A stretch of DNA of 64,000 nt from Antedon mediterranea (GCF_964355755.1 NC_092670.1:23621201-23685200), one strand, 5' to 3'. Numbered from the stretch's first letter, positions 36,286 to 47,759 are shown. Notes: generated by a model not told the origin, from the letters alone. Numbers and translations are program-made.

Positions 36286-36625
36286 AAAAACCGCGGTGGT
36301 ATTGCGAAATTTCCAAATCTGTAATAGCCGATGCAATAAACCGCGGCGGTATTGCGATCGACTTTATGTATTCGAAGTCGGTGATAACAAATTACGATCA
36401 TCGTTCAGTTCTTTACCGCGGTAGTGTTGCGGAACTTATTCCAAATCTGTAGGCCATAATAACAGCGGAGGCGATAAACCGCGGCGGTCCGGAACTTATT
36501 CCAAATCGGTGATAACGGTCATCGCTCAGTCTTTTGCAGCGGAGGTGATAGACCGCGGTGGTATAATGCGGAACTTATTAGAAATCTGTAATAACGGTCA
36601 TGGTTCAGCTCCAGGCCTATACACA
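36286..36625. repeat. CCGCGG-containing tandem array, five units
   Basis: ACCGCGGYGGT starts units at about 36288, 36341, 36415, 36478 and 36552. Most are followed by GGAACTTATTCCAAATCTG and a TAACGGTCATCG block. Unit length is 54-75 bp. The 100-codon ORF over it is a repeat product. Confidence 0.8.
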
Positions 36626-37218
36626 GCAGAGGCGAAAACCCGCGAAACTAAAACAATATTTAAATTTTATTTAATGCATATCTGCATTCATATCTATCAT
36701 TCAATTAAGATATTCGTACCATTGGTACCGTACTATACCATGTTTCCCCTGAAAACGGGAGGCCTTTACTCTTTACAAGGTGACAGTAATAAGTGGAACG
36801 TGACCACTTAGTATTAATCATATGTCTACGTATATTATAATTATCACATATGGTTAAGATAGTAATTTGAATTTTAAGGGCAGGTGGCGGAGACACAACG
36901 GAACGTCTCACAGTGATTATACTTTTTAACGCACGTTTTACCCAATTTTTACTCGGGGTACCCGAGTCTAGTACTTACTCATTTTCTCCTTCTCTTCCTC
37001 CATCTGGACACTATTGAGTAAAAAGTGCGATTTTTAAAGTACTACTCCTCCCTTATTCGTTATAGTATTGAGCTGGGATTTGGCATGAACATACTACAGG
37101 GACATGTCCTCAAAGCTATAGAGCCGGATTTTTAATTTTTTGTTAATTAATTTGTTTAATTAAGAAGCCACAATGTGTGACACACACCACAGCGTTATGT
37201 AGTTATATGGTTATATGC

Positions 37219-37290
37219 GGATTCTTGGCGTAGTGGTTATCACGTTTGCTTAACACGCAGAAGGTACCTGGTTCGAGCCCGGACGAAACC
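37219..37290 (+). tRNA. tRNA-Val(AAC)-like gene, degenerate acceptor stem
   Basis: 72 bases. A box TGGCGTAGTGG and B box GGTTCGAGCCC are intact. The anticodon loop TTAACAC gives anticodon AAC with a 5 bp stem (one G-T pair). The 5' acceptor GGATTCT against CGAAACC has two mismatches, and the T stem has one mismatch. A run of ten T follows directly and would stop RNA polymerase III. Probably a decayed copy of the gene at 37503. Confidence 0.65.
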
Positions 37291-37502
37291 TTTTTTTTTT
37301 AATTTATGGTGAAAAGTACTGTATACGCAATATGATAATTATACAGAGTATATCTTATTTTTATTATTTTTTAAAATACTTATTTTGTGTAATCGGTAAT
37401 TATCACTTTTACACATGTTTATTTTGCTTTGTGCTTATTACCATTTATTTGTAATTTAAATGGATTAAAAAACTTTCTGTAACCCACATTTTTAATGTAA
37501 GA

Positions 37503-37573
37503 GGTTTCGTAGTGTAGTGGTTGTCAAGTCTGCTTAACACGCAGAAGGTCCCGGTTCGAGCCCTGGCGAAACC
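37503..37573 (+). tRNA. tRNA-Val(AAC)
   Basis: 71 bases. The acceptor pair GGTTTCG / CGAAACC is perfect. A box TAGTGTAGTGG, anticodon stem-loop TCTGC-TTAACAC-GCAGA (anticodon AAC) and B box GGTTCGAGCCC are present. The variable loop is four bases rather than five and the T stem has one mismatch, so activity is uncertain. TTTT lies a few bases downstream. No intron, and CCA is not encoded. Confidence 0.75.
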
Positions 37574-37881
37574 TATTTTCTTTACTTTCTAACTGTATAC
37601 GTCTGTATACAGCTTCTTTCGCTGTACCCCGAGTATTGCACATTCGTGCTTGTTTTTATAGTAAAACTCTTTTGGACGTAACAGTTTTAAAGTAGTTTTT
37701 GCCAGTCTCTAATTTGTCTCTCTGTTAATTTTGGTAAAACATTCCAACCCGTTCTGGTGAATAACCAGCTCCATTTTTTATTTTACACTACCCCATTCTT
37801 GGCAATGTTTAGACAACATCTGTAATACACGGTCATCTAAATCATAGACCATAAACATAAATGTATTACTTACAGTCGCAA

Positions 37882-37912
37882 TTCATTCATTCATTCATTC
37901 ATTCATTCATTC
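37882..37912. repeat. (ATTC)n microsatellite
   Basis: About eight ATTC units in a row. Confidence 0.9.
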
Positions 37913-37919
37913 ATCAATG

Positions 37920-39480
37920 GAAAATTATTTCCATTTATTGTCATTGGAATATAAAATATACAAGCATTCAGTGCCCGAATGGCAGCTGGATAAAAGCGTT
38001 ACAAAACCTATTTGGACGAGAGACGTCTACCGTAACACGTCAAATACATCATGCATGGGAATCTTGTAATATAGAATGTGATATGAGACACTGCATTTTA
38101 TAGAATTTACCTCTAAAGGTATATTTTAATGTCATATGTTGAGATAAAGTACAGAAATGAAATATATTCAGCGATTTCTTACGCACTATATATGAAATGA
38201 AATGTAATTTTAGTATATTATGTTAGATTGATTTATATATATATGATTAAATACATTAATGGATGATGGGTATTTTAGGGAATTAAATTGGGAGAATGCT
38301 TCATAAATAATTGATGATGATTTGAGAGTGACTGTTCCTTGATAACGGGACGTGAATATGAAAAACGGATGTTGAGATTATTAATTGTTTTGATCAGATT
38401 ATTATGATATTAAAAAAAATTCAATTTGACGTGTTGTCCACTTCATCGTGTTTGCAACACGATGTAAACCAATACAGAATTGCAATTGAGTAGACAGTGC
38501 TTGCGATCCCACTTTTGCGAGTTACTCTACTCTGAGCTATTTTAGTCGAATTCCCACATGGAAGTGTTTTTGCCGGAATTGATTATTTAATGTGATATTC
38601 ATGTTCGTGACGGGCAAATAACCAGGCAAGTAGGTACCGTAGAAAAAACTCAACTAAACCATTATATGCTATAAAAGATAGATACAGAAATGGGCTGATA
38701 GGCCTCCATTATACTTAAACCAACAATAGAACGGTAACTGTGTGCGTGCGAGCTGTCGTGTGATGGGACAATTTTTAGTTTAACTGCGCACCATGTTATG
38801 GACACAGGCGACAAATTTGATATGAAAACACCAATTAAACGAACGCCTTGCAGCAATATTAGATGTTGGTCCGTCTTTATTTACGCATTCCTAGTCAATT
38901 TAGATTTTTGTGATTTGTTATTACGTTTTCGGTATAGTATTTATTGTGTCAAAGTATAATAAAACGCGTCGGGGGATTAGCCGTGTAAGCTGTAACGAAG
39001 CACAAAAACAAACACATTAAAGGAAAATCGATTTTGAACTTACATGAGAAGTGGATTTTAAATCTTAAATTTTAATCGGTATTCAGGGTCAATGTTAAGT
39101 GGGGATGGAATGAAAAGTATGGCATATCGGAAACAAATTGGTTCCGAGTAGTTTCGGTTTAAATCGTCATAAGATGACTTTATTTAGAATGTTTTTCTAA
39201 ATTACAGCTATTTTGACATATAGCGCATAGAGACATTTTATATCATTTTATATGCGCTGAAATCTTAAATAAAGATTTCGAGCTGAAATAATTTGAGACG
39301 ACAGGAATATTTTGTTAAAAATGAACAACAATATTACATATTACTCCAATATGAAAATAGTATGTTTTATGAAACGCCAAAACGCCAATCGTTAGTGCCG
39401 AAAGAAAGAATGAACAAGCAGTAACTAGAGTGACTTTACGGGTGGTGGTGTTGGTAGTAGAGTAGTAAGTAGAACTAATA
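37920..39480. other. No gene seen
   Basis: AT-rich, no supported exon, up to the 3' end of the retrotransposon. Confidence 0.4.
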
Positions 39481-39779
39481 TATATAACTTTATTCACAAT
39501 CTCAGATAATACAAAGTACATGCAAAATTAATTGAGGTTGTGAACGGGGTTAAGCTGTAAGCTAATGCTTTAGACGCAAAGCCCCTTAAAAAGAGAAAAA
39601 AAAAAAAAAAAAACAAAACAAACAAAATTGAAATTGAAATAGATAAATAATTAAATAAATAAATAGATAAAAACTGTATAATGTACCATATTAATTGTAA
39701 CGATAAAAATACTAACAATGGAAATAATGCAGTGATAATAACAAATCAAATGTCGAGAGAAAATGAATTAACCAGTAGC

Positions 39780-42770
39780 TTAAAAATAAAGATAACTGGT
39801 GACAAACATATCATGAATTTTATGTTTGAACATACCAATACTGGTTGACATTTTAATGTCATTGGGTAGTGAGTTCCACACATTAGTGCCTCTGTATGTG
39901 ACACTTTGTTGGCCCAATAGGGTCCTTTTGAAAGCAGTGCTTAAATTGTCTTTAGCCCTGGTCTCATAATTATGTTTGGAATTGTTTGTAGCAAAGAAAG
40001 AGTCAAAAGTAATAGGCAACTTCTTATGATGAAACTTAAACATGAATATCGCAACACTTTTTTGGTACAGCTCAGATAATTTTAATGTTTTTGTGCGGGC
40101 AAAGAGTGGTAGAGAAGGATGATGAAAAGGAACGTTGCAAACATTTCTAAGTGCTTTCTTTTGTAAAATATAAAGACGATTTAAAATAGTTTGATTAGTA
40201 GATCCCCATAGTGTTATGGCATATGTTAGGTTAGGTAATATGAGAGAGTTGTATATTTTTAATAGGATTTCGTATGGGAGTACGCATTTTATTTTATTCA
40301 TGGTGCCTATAGCTGTTGAAACTTTCTTTGCGATTGAATTTATATGATATGCAAATGATAATTTCTCATCTAGATGAACACCAAGAAACTTTGTTTGATT
40401 TACTCGTTCTATAATATCAGTATTAATTAGCAAAGTTAGATTTGACGTGTCAATTTTTACATTTCTACTAGTAAATACAATATAATTCGTTTTTTTGGTG
40501 TTCACAGTTAATCTATTTGCAATAAACCAGTTAGAAAGACATGCCATTTCATAGTTTAAAATATCGAATGCTCTTGTAATATCATTGTGTTGCAGGAACA
40601 CATTAGTGTCATCTGCATACATAATAACGTTTGTGTTTCTACAGGCAAATGGCATATCATTTATAAAAATCAGGAATAGTAAGGGTCCAAGAATGGACCC
40701 CTGTGGAACACCGTACTTAATGTATTTGGTTTCTGATTTTTTACCTTCTACGTTTACAAATTGTTTTCTAGTTGATAAGTAACTCTTAAACCAATCTAAA
40801 ACGACACCTCTGATACCGTAATGTCTCATCTTCTGTAATAAAATGTGATGATCCATTGAATCGAACGCTTTTGATAAATCTAAAAATATTCCTATCATAA
40901 AGCATTTTTGTTCGATTGCAGAGGTAATTTTTTCAAATGTATCTAATAATGCGTGAATAGTAGAATGTTGTTGTCGGAAACCATATTGTGATTTATTAAG
41001 TACATTGTTCTTATTTAGGAATGAAATAGTTTGATTGCTAACAACCCGTTCATAAACCTTCGAAAGACATGGCAGTATAGATATGGGACGGTAATTGTTA
41101 ATTTCTGATTTGTCTCCGTTCTTGAAGATAGGTATTGTTTTTGCAATTTTAAGTTCGTCCGGAAAACAACCGGTGGCGAGTGATATGTTGATCAAATGAG
41201 TAATCGGTCGTTTAAGATAGTTTGAGTATGGTTTTAGATATAGTGCTCCAATGTCATCGTGCCCAGGTGTTTTATTAGTTTCCAAATTTTCGAGGAGAGT
41301 TTTAATTTCATCCTCAGTAACAGGTCTTAGAAACATAGAATTAACATAGTTTCCTGTTAAATACGAAGATGATTCTGTTATTTGTGGTTCTTGTGAGATT
41401 CGTTTTGCCAACGTTTCTCCAATGCTTGTGAAATAAGTATTAAACGCATTTGCTTTTTCTGAGGGGGTGTTAAATTGCTTAAAGTCATGATTTATTGTTG
41501 GTGGTAGTTGTCGTGTTTTTGTCCTTCCCATTATAGTGTTAATCGTTTTCCATGTCTTTTTGGTATTACTTTTATTATTTTCAAATTGAGTAAAGTAGTA
41601 TTCTTCTTTTCGTTTCTTAATAAGTGCTGTAAGTTTGTTTCTGTATTTAGTATATTTCAGTTTATTTGAGGGAGTGGGATTTTTTCTGTATGAACTATAC
41701 AACCTGCCCTTAGTTGTTATTGACTTTGCTATGGCCTCGGTGATCCATGGAGATCGATCTTTATTTGCTTTTGCCTTAATTTTTTTCAAAGGAAAGTTTT
41801 TATCAATTAAATGTTTGAAGTTGTGAGCAAATGTTGAATATGCAATGTTTGCATCTTCTGTTCTTAGGACAGGTTGCCAGTTTTCAATTGCCAAGTCTTC
41901 CTTAAAGGATTCGACTTGCTGGTGGAAATAAGTGCGTTTTAAAATAAATGACTGTTTTGTATTTTTTTTACGATTCTCAGATTTTGTGATTGCAAATATA
42001 GGATAATGATCTGATATATCTGTGTAAATAATTCCAGTATTGATATTGTGATTATTTGTAGAATTACTATATATATTATCAATAATAGAAGATGTATTTT
42101 CTGTTACACGAGTCGGTTTATTAATCAGGGGCAAGAAAGAATTGGAAACAGTGGCGTCCACATGACATTGAACATTACAGTTTGAATGGTATAGGTTAAG
42201 GTCGAGATTAAAGTCGCCCATAAGGTATGAGTGCGTCTTTTCTTTGGTAATTATATTCATAACTTCTGTAAATTGATTATTAAATATACTGATTTTAGAT
42301 TCAGGTGGTCTATAAATGACCCCAGCTGAAATATATTTCCCGTCAATTATTATATCTATGAATAAGGATTCAGCTTCAGTAATTAATTTAGATAAATCAT
42401 CTCGTGGTTTGTAACACAAATTGTCAGAAATGTATAGAGCTACGCCTCCGCCCCGTCTACCCGTACGATTACGATTTACAAGCACATAGTTCGGCAAGTT
42501 AAAAAATGAAACTTCATCATTATCGCTCAACCATGTCTCTTGAAGGGCAATGACAGAGAACTTATAATTAAGTGAGTCAATAAATTGTGAGAACTGGTCA
42601 AACTTGTTGACGATACTACGACAGTTAAGTGACAGAAAAGAAACATCATCTGATATGTTTGAAATTTGTCTAAATTCTTCAACATGGTAGTATTTAGATT
42701 CATTATACTTAAGATAGGGATTGAGATCTTCATCATCATCATCAGTAGTATTGCTTAAAAAAGGTAACAT
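39780..42770 (-). CDS. LINE ORF2 protein: AP-endonuclease and reverse transcriptase
   Basis: 996 residues, unbroken. The AP-endonuclease at about 43-261 keeps its active-site signatures: LNCRS (48-52), QETW (77-80), GDFN (185-188), D231 and SDH (253-255). The reverse transcriptase at about 540-800 shows RPIS, FLDLSKAFD (629-637), GVPQGSILGPLLF (from 687) and YADD (718-721). No RNase H domain or C-terminal zinc finger is evident. The protein nicks the target and primes reverse transcription there. The initiator ATG follows a long T-rich tract on the coding strand, and the start could also lie at a later methionine. All catalytic residues look intact, so this copy could be active. Confidence 0.9.
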   Translation of the reverse strand: MLPFLSNTTDDDDEDLNPYLKYNESKYYHVEEFRQISNISDDVSFLSLNCRSIVNKFDQFSQFIDSLNYKFSVIALQETWLSDNDEVSFFNLPNYVLVNRNRTGRRGGGVALYISDNLCYKPRDDLSKLITEAESLFIDIIIDGKYISAGVIYRPPESKISIFNNQFTEVMNIITKEKTHSYLMGDFNLDLNLYHSNCNVQCHVDATVSNSFLPLINKPTRVTENTSSIIDNIYSNSTNNHNINTGIIYTDISDHYPIFAITKSENRKKNTKQSFILKRTYFHQQVESFKEDLAIENWQPVLRTEDANIAYSTFAHNFKHLIDKNFPLKKIKAKANKDRSPWITEAIAKSITTKGRLYSSYRKNPTPSNKLKYTKYRNKLTALIKKRKEEYYFTQFENNKSNTKKTWKTINTIMGRTKTRQLPPTINHDFKQFNTPSEKANAFNTYFTSIGETLAKRISQEPQITESSSYLTGNYVNSMFLRPVTEDEIKTLLENLETNKTPGHDDIGALYLKPYSNYLKRPITHLINISLATGCFPDELKIAKTIPIFKNGDKSEINNYRPISILPCLSKVYERVVSNQTISFLNKNNVLNKSQYGFRQQHSTIHALLDTFEKITSAIEQKCFMIGIFLDLSKAFDSMDHHILLQKMRHYGIRGVVLDWFKSYLSTRKQFVNVEGKKSETKYIKYGVPQGSILGPLLFLIFINDMPFACRNTNVIMYADDTNVFLQHNDITRAFDILNYEMACLSNWFIANRLTVNTKKTNYIVFTSRNVKIDTSNLTLLINTDIIERVNQTKFLGVHLDEKLSFAYHINSIAKKVSTAIGTMNKIKCVLPYEILLKIYNSLILPNLTYAITLWGSTNQTILNRLYILQKKALRNVCNVPFHHPSLPLFARTKTLKLSELYQKSVAIFMFKFHHKKLPITFDSFFATNNSKHNYETRAKDNLSTAFKRTLLGQQSVTYRGTNVWNSLPNDIKMSTSIGMFKHKIHDMFVTSYLYF

Positions 42771-43455
42771 TAATAAAAAGAAAAATAAAAAAAAAAAAAA
42801 AAAAAAAAAAATAAATAAATAAATATATATATATAGTTTAAAAAAAAATAAATAAATAAAATAAATAAGTTTAATTAAAAAATATTACTATATACTGTAA
42901 CAGATGTTTATACAGTAGAGTAATAAGATAACTATCTAGGCCTATCTAGTGTATCCGTCATGTTTACGTCAATGAGAAACTCAAAGACATAACATAAATA
43001 ATAATACACAGTACGTCGGTACATTATATAGTTATAATACAGATGTATTATATAAAATATAAAAAAAGAAAAAGAAGCAGCAATATAAACATACCGGTAC
43101 TATTTCAGCCATTTTCTAGATAGTACGTACAATTAACTAGACAATCACATGTTCGTTATAGACTGGAACATCCTCTCACCTGTATCCCAATGTGTCTTGG
43201 ATTAGGTTACTTTAGTAATTGATTAGCTGGTTTGTTTACATACAGTGGTAGTATGGCAGCAATATGTGTTTGACATGGGACATTCTCTCATCTGTATGCA
43301 AATGATTGTTACTTAATTGTGGCGTAATAGTAGGTGAGAACAATAACACGTTTGACAGGAGACACCCTTTCATATGCAAATGTAATTGATTGTTTACATA
43401 CATCGTAGTTTTTACGAAGACTTTGTTGACAAAAAACAAAAGTCGTATGAACGGC
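42771..43455 (-). other. LINE inter-ORF spacer with U-tract and short repeats
   Basis: Next to ORF2 lies an A-run of about 30 bases on the plus strand (a U-tract in the element RNA) with (TA)n. Further up, 43147-43410 carries about three degenerate units of 85-105 bp with CATTCTCTCATCTGTATGCA and TTTGTTTACATAC. ATGCAAAT octamers occur near 43297 and 43374. Spacers between LINE ORFs are usually much shorter. Confidence 0.55.
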
Positions 43456-44259
43456 TTATGAGTGGAGTTTTCCGTTAATATAGAGGTTCCCGTTTCTAAA
43501 CACTGGTCGTTTCCTTTCTCCGTATGCTTTTGCCATTATTTCTCTGAGATTACGTTTCTTTTTAAGGTCAGTTTCTGGTAAGTCCTCTAGTACGAAGATC
43601 CCCTTATTTTTCAACACATGACCTGTTTTGGCTTGCATCAGTACTTGGTAGCGTTGCGGTCGAAACAGGAATTTAGCGATAATATGTCTAGGTGCTCCGG
43701 TCGGTGAAGTACGGGGTTTGCCTGTACGGTGGGCATTTTCGACTGTAATGTTCGGTAGTTTCAGATCGTTCTTTATAATTTCATTAATTTTCTCAATTGG
43801 AATTTCATCTATACTTTCTTTAATTCCACCGAATCTCAAATTAAAACTTCTAGTGTATCTCTCAAGTTTAAGGATTTGATTTTGAAGTAATGTGACGTTG
43901 TTCCGGTCGGCGTCCATTGATGTCTTAACCGCTTCAATGTCCGTACAAAATGATACGATTTTCTTCTCTATCTCTACGATTGAATCACTGGTAAATGCGA
44001 TCGATTTTTCTAGTTCCGTTTGTTTATGTTCGATCTTGTCAATTCGTTTAAGTAAGGCCTCTTGATTTAAAATGATCGAGTTTAGCTTACCCTTGATGAT
44101 GGTTTGAAATGTTCGAAGTTCCCGCCTCAGCATACCCACTTCTGTTGCTTCGGTTCCGTCAGGGTCCCCGCATTCAGAGTCAAGAGTTGATGATTCTGGG
44201 GCTAGTAGAACTCGATCTTTTTCTTTATCTTTTTTGTTATTTCTTCTTTCTCGGCTCAT
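43456..44259 (-). CDS. LINE ORF1 protein, L1-type (coiled coil, RRM, C-terminal domain)
   Basis: 267 residues. A basic start (RERRNNKKDKEKD) precedes an acidic patch near 30-40 and a heptad-rich coiled coil at about 43-135 (LLKRIDKIEHKQTELEKSI). An RRM-like domain at about 138-212 contains SFNLRFGGIKE and ENAHRTGKPR. A C-terminal domain follows with VLEDLPETDLKKKRNLRE and RNGNLYINGK. This order is that of the L1 ORF1 / Transposase_22 family, which binds element RNA as a trimer. It has no cysteine knuckles. The frame is intact, so the copy may be young. Confidence 0.8.
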   Translation of the reverse strand: MSRERRNNKKDKEKDRVLLAPESSTLDSECGDPDGTEATEVGMLRRELRTFQTIIKGKLNSIILNQEALLKRIDKIEHKQTELEKSIAFTSDSIVEIEKKIVSFCTDIEAVKTSMDADRNNVTLLQNQILKLERYTRSFNLRFGGIKESIDEIPIEKINEIIKNDLKLPNITVENAHRTGKPRTSPTGAPRHIIAKFLFRPQRYQVLMQAKTGHVLKNKGIFVLEDLPETDLKKKRNLREIMAKAYGERKRPVFRNGNLYINGKLHS

Positions 44260-45026
44260 GTTGACGTGCAGTTGTATTCACCGTTTATATATATATATTC
44301 AAATGTGAGTTGGTTTTTTAATAGATGGCTGTATTTTAAGTATCATTATTGACGGATCAGATAGCCGATGTGTGTGTCTGTTACGAGCTCATCATCATTT
44401 TCCCATCATTGAGTAGTAGGCCTAATACACAAAAACAACCATCATGGGCTACTGTACCTTTAGAGGGTAATGAAAGTTCTTTATTGCATTTTACAGAAAG
44501 TCGAAATACCCTTTGGCAACCGAGTCGTTAATCTTACCTTGTCTTTCTGGGCCTGGGACTTACGTTAGGGGCTTTCAAACTCCCTTGAGCAAAACCCATT
44601 CATAGCTACATGAAATTAGATCATAATGATATGTCAGTATATGCTAACCGCAGACCCATGTTGCATAAATGATTTACAGCCGGCAGCAATTGGCAACACA
44701 GCTTATTTTGAAAAATTAAGCCTCAAAATAACGCTTTATGATGATTTATTGCAGAATGATTCACCATGATAGCATAGCTTGTTAATTTCACGCCATTTTC
44801 TAAACTATCATTAGTGTTAGACCTTAAATAGGTGTTTGGAATCTAAAAATACCTAGTTCATTCTCGTAAATTTAAGTTGTTTGCTACTCCTGTGCCGTGA
44901 CATCAAATTTCAGACCAAATACGACTCAAAGCGATGCAATGATGAGAGACATTCACTATTTTGCATTACTTGTCGATAAAAAATTTATTTTAAAAATCGA
45001 GTTATTCTATTATAGCTATTATAAAA

Positions 45027-45075
45027 CATTACTGTCCACATTACTGTCCACATTACTGTCCACATTATTGTCCCC
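45027..45075. repeat. 13 bp tandem repeat, four units
   Basis: ACATTACTGTCCA repeats three times, followed by a variant ending GTCCCC. Confidence 0.85.
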
Positions 45076-45586
45076 ATAAAACTGGTTCATCGATGACAAA
45101 TTAGCTAATGTATCTATAACTTTCATTATGCCTGTACAATTAAGTCACAAAGTTATTTAGGCAGTAGCAGCACCTACAAACGGCATTCAACCCTCCCCAA
45201 CCTAGATTCGTCACTGTTGAGAGCAGCGTGTTATACGGTGATTGATAAAACAAGTAACATCCACAGATAACCAAAAACGCTGCCATCTTGTTGTCAAAGA
45301 ACATTAAATGAAATTCTAATGTAATTGAACATTACACACAGTACCTTAACGACAGCCAGTTTGCTTGACACTTAGGACCCCAAATCATTCTGTCACTCTT
45401 CAGAAAACTTACAGACTACGATCCAAGTGATTCTTTGACCGAAAACTATGAGACTGCAAAATTGAAAACAATCAATCAATCAAAACGTTATTATTTAATT
45501 TAATGATGATAACGTTTATTCATGTTTTTTCAAAGGGAACCATAATACAGTTATTAACAATAGGCCCTACACACATATGCTTATAT

Positions 45587-45620
45587 CAGGGAAGAGTTAA
45601 TTTAATTTAACTCTTCCCTG
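45587..45620. repeat. 14 bp stem hairpin
   Basis: CAGGGAAGAGTTAA and its exact reverse complement are separated by TTTAAT. A related hairpin, GGAAGAGTGAAATTTTACTC, lies near 23062. Confidence 0.85.
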
Positions 45621-47300
45621 GTTCATATTGTATTGTCTGTATTGTATTCTACAGATCTATGAGTGCATTTACCTATACATTAACAAGCAAAGAAAAAAAA
45701 CCTTCACGTTTTGATACGAGATTCACAAATTATAGTAGGTTGGCACCGTTGGCGTCCCATAGTTTACAACAATATTTTTCGCTTATTATCGAGGGAGTCA
45801 CTACTATAAAAATAACTTTACTGAAAGGACTTCCCTAGTTAGCTAGTGTGCATCTGAAACATTATCAATGTAATCGCTCGATGACATTAGTTCCCTATGG
45901 CAATGTTGAATTTTAAATTACATTAATCATGTCAACACCAACGTCTTACGAAAGTGTTTTGCGTGGGAGGGCGGAAATAATCAAGAGTATCATCAGGAAC
46001 CGTCCCTCGTGCGATGAAATGTTATCTTTTAAATAGTATTGGACAGTTGTACGAAAGGAGCGTACTACTACCAAAATGTAACTGATTTATTAGGATGTAT
46101 ATTCACACGTACTGAGAAGTAAGTCTGGCGTATCGTCCGCCTTTTCTTGTGAACTAGACAGTGGCGTCATCGGCGTACGACAGCTACATTCCTCATCTTT
46201 AATGTATTTTGCGACTTGAATTTGCACAGATAACTTATGAGTTAGAATTGTTTAAATTGAAACATTATTCTCACCAACTTTATGCGCCTTATGTGTGTTT
46301 CAAGTTCGGTTTTTACCCAAAATCTGGAGTGCACATGCGCGCCTGCACATAGCTTCTTGATGACGTGCATTGCATTGGCGATGATTGCTTTCAGTGTATA
46401 ACAGGTCGGTGAACAGGTGCATAATGAAAGAAGAAGAATGCCACATTTGTTTTGCATCACAAAGTTTTAAGTCACGTAAGCCTACTTGTCCTGGTTTTGA
46501 TATATTCAAGTTTCCATAGTAACATTGAACACGAAAAATATCTTGATTTTGAATTTATGTTGTACTTTTTGTACAACACTGATTTACTTATGTTTTTGAA
46601 ATCTGTATTATATCTTTCTGTACGTCTTTGTTATTATCTTGTTTGCGCTCCTTAAAAAATAATCGTAGATACAATTTTAAAATATACAGTTGATTAAAAA
46701 AACTTGAATTGTTATTGAGGTTCTTACTGTTTATTGAGCCGCAGAGTATGTCTGCTTGTGTAAAAGACGCGTCAAATTCTGTTTTAATCCTCATGTTATA
46801 CTGAAATGTTTCTCTCCAATATAGGCCTTATATCCAGAAAAAAATCCCATTAAAACAATTGTATTAAATAAAATTCAAAAGACCAAAGTCTGAGTCTTAA
46901 ACCATCTACAAATCACATTCATTTAATCGAAACTCAATCAACCTTTTAACTTTTATACTGCACTGAATTACAAATGCTATGTCTATTTATAGATATGGTA
47001 ATTATATAGGCCTACCTTAAATATTTAATGCACCCTATTTTGATAAAGCTAATACTTTCATCTAAGTAAGTTTCCTGGTGTGACGTCATATTATTATTAT
47101 TTTACTATTACTATGTAAAAAAAAAATAGAACATAGTTATCACGAAGTTCTCAAGAAGAAAACGACGATTATTATTGAATTTACATAATAGCGTGCGGAC
47201 AACTTAATAACAGGAAACACGAAGATAAAGACATAACTGTTGCGTTTTGAAACCAATATACGAAGATTATTATTTTCGTATGCCAGTATCTGGTTGTAAA

Positions 47301-47420
47301 TTACATTTTTCCGTTATGGTATCCGTGTCGATGCCCTCTGTTTTTTTTAATTGTTCTTCTGATCATATTTTGTTGTTTCTCCCCGAGGTGTCACACGCAA
47401 CATCTTCAAGTCACGCAACT
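47301..47420. mobile_element. TTGCGTG-module element, end D (left)
   Basis: Same orientation as end A: GATCATATTTTGTTGTTTC, CCGAGGTGTCACACGCAAC, then AAGTCACGCAAC. A purine-rich minisatellite starts about 400 bp to its right and TCGCGTTGCGTGCGACTA follows that array at about 49415, so the array may sit inside an element of this family. Confidence 0.5.
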
Positions 47421-47759
47421 ATTAATCCAGTGTTTTGTCTAATTGTTTTGTAAGCGCTTCAATTCAGTAGATTTATTGTTTCGTTTTTATATTCATGACA
47501 AGTTTAGTTACACGCACTAAATGAAAACAAGAATGGAAAAATATTAACAACAGAACGAATAACAATGGTAACCAATACATCACTACTAATAGTTTTTTAA
47601 GCAAACATGCTTTAGGCATGGAACAATCTACATAAAGATACAAAAGGGAAATATGGAAGCATAGGAAGGATACAGAAGAGGTAGAATAAAAAAAGGTAAA
47701 CAAAGACGATATACCGTATAACAGCAAAAAAAGAAATTAAGAAGAATTAAGAACATAAT

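Larger units (their letters stand above)
39481..44290 (-). mobile_element. Full-length non-LTR retrotransposon (CR1/L2-like), two ORFs
   Basis: On the minus strand: ORF1 (44259-43456), a 685 bp spacer, ORF2 (42770-39780), then a 3' UTR with a T-run and a terminal AGATTGTGAATAAAGTTA that contains AATAAA and ends in a (TA)n run near 39481. Both frames are open. The 5' border is uncertain, near a (TA)n stretch at 44283-44300, and I could not define a target-site duplication. CR1/L2-like is my reading of the endonuclease and RT motifs; L1-like features are confined to ORF1. Confidence 0.85.
44300..47300. other. No gene seen
   Basis: Mostly AT-rich sequence without a supported exon. It includes a 13 bp repeat (45027-45075) and a hairpin at 45587-45620. 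Short ORFs of 60-72 codons show no resemblance to known proteins. Confidence 0.4.

Noticed and set aside
36509-36811. 100-codon ORF
   Set aside because: Its first half is the CCGCGG repeat array, the rest has no recognisable features and no splice support.
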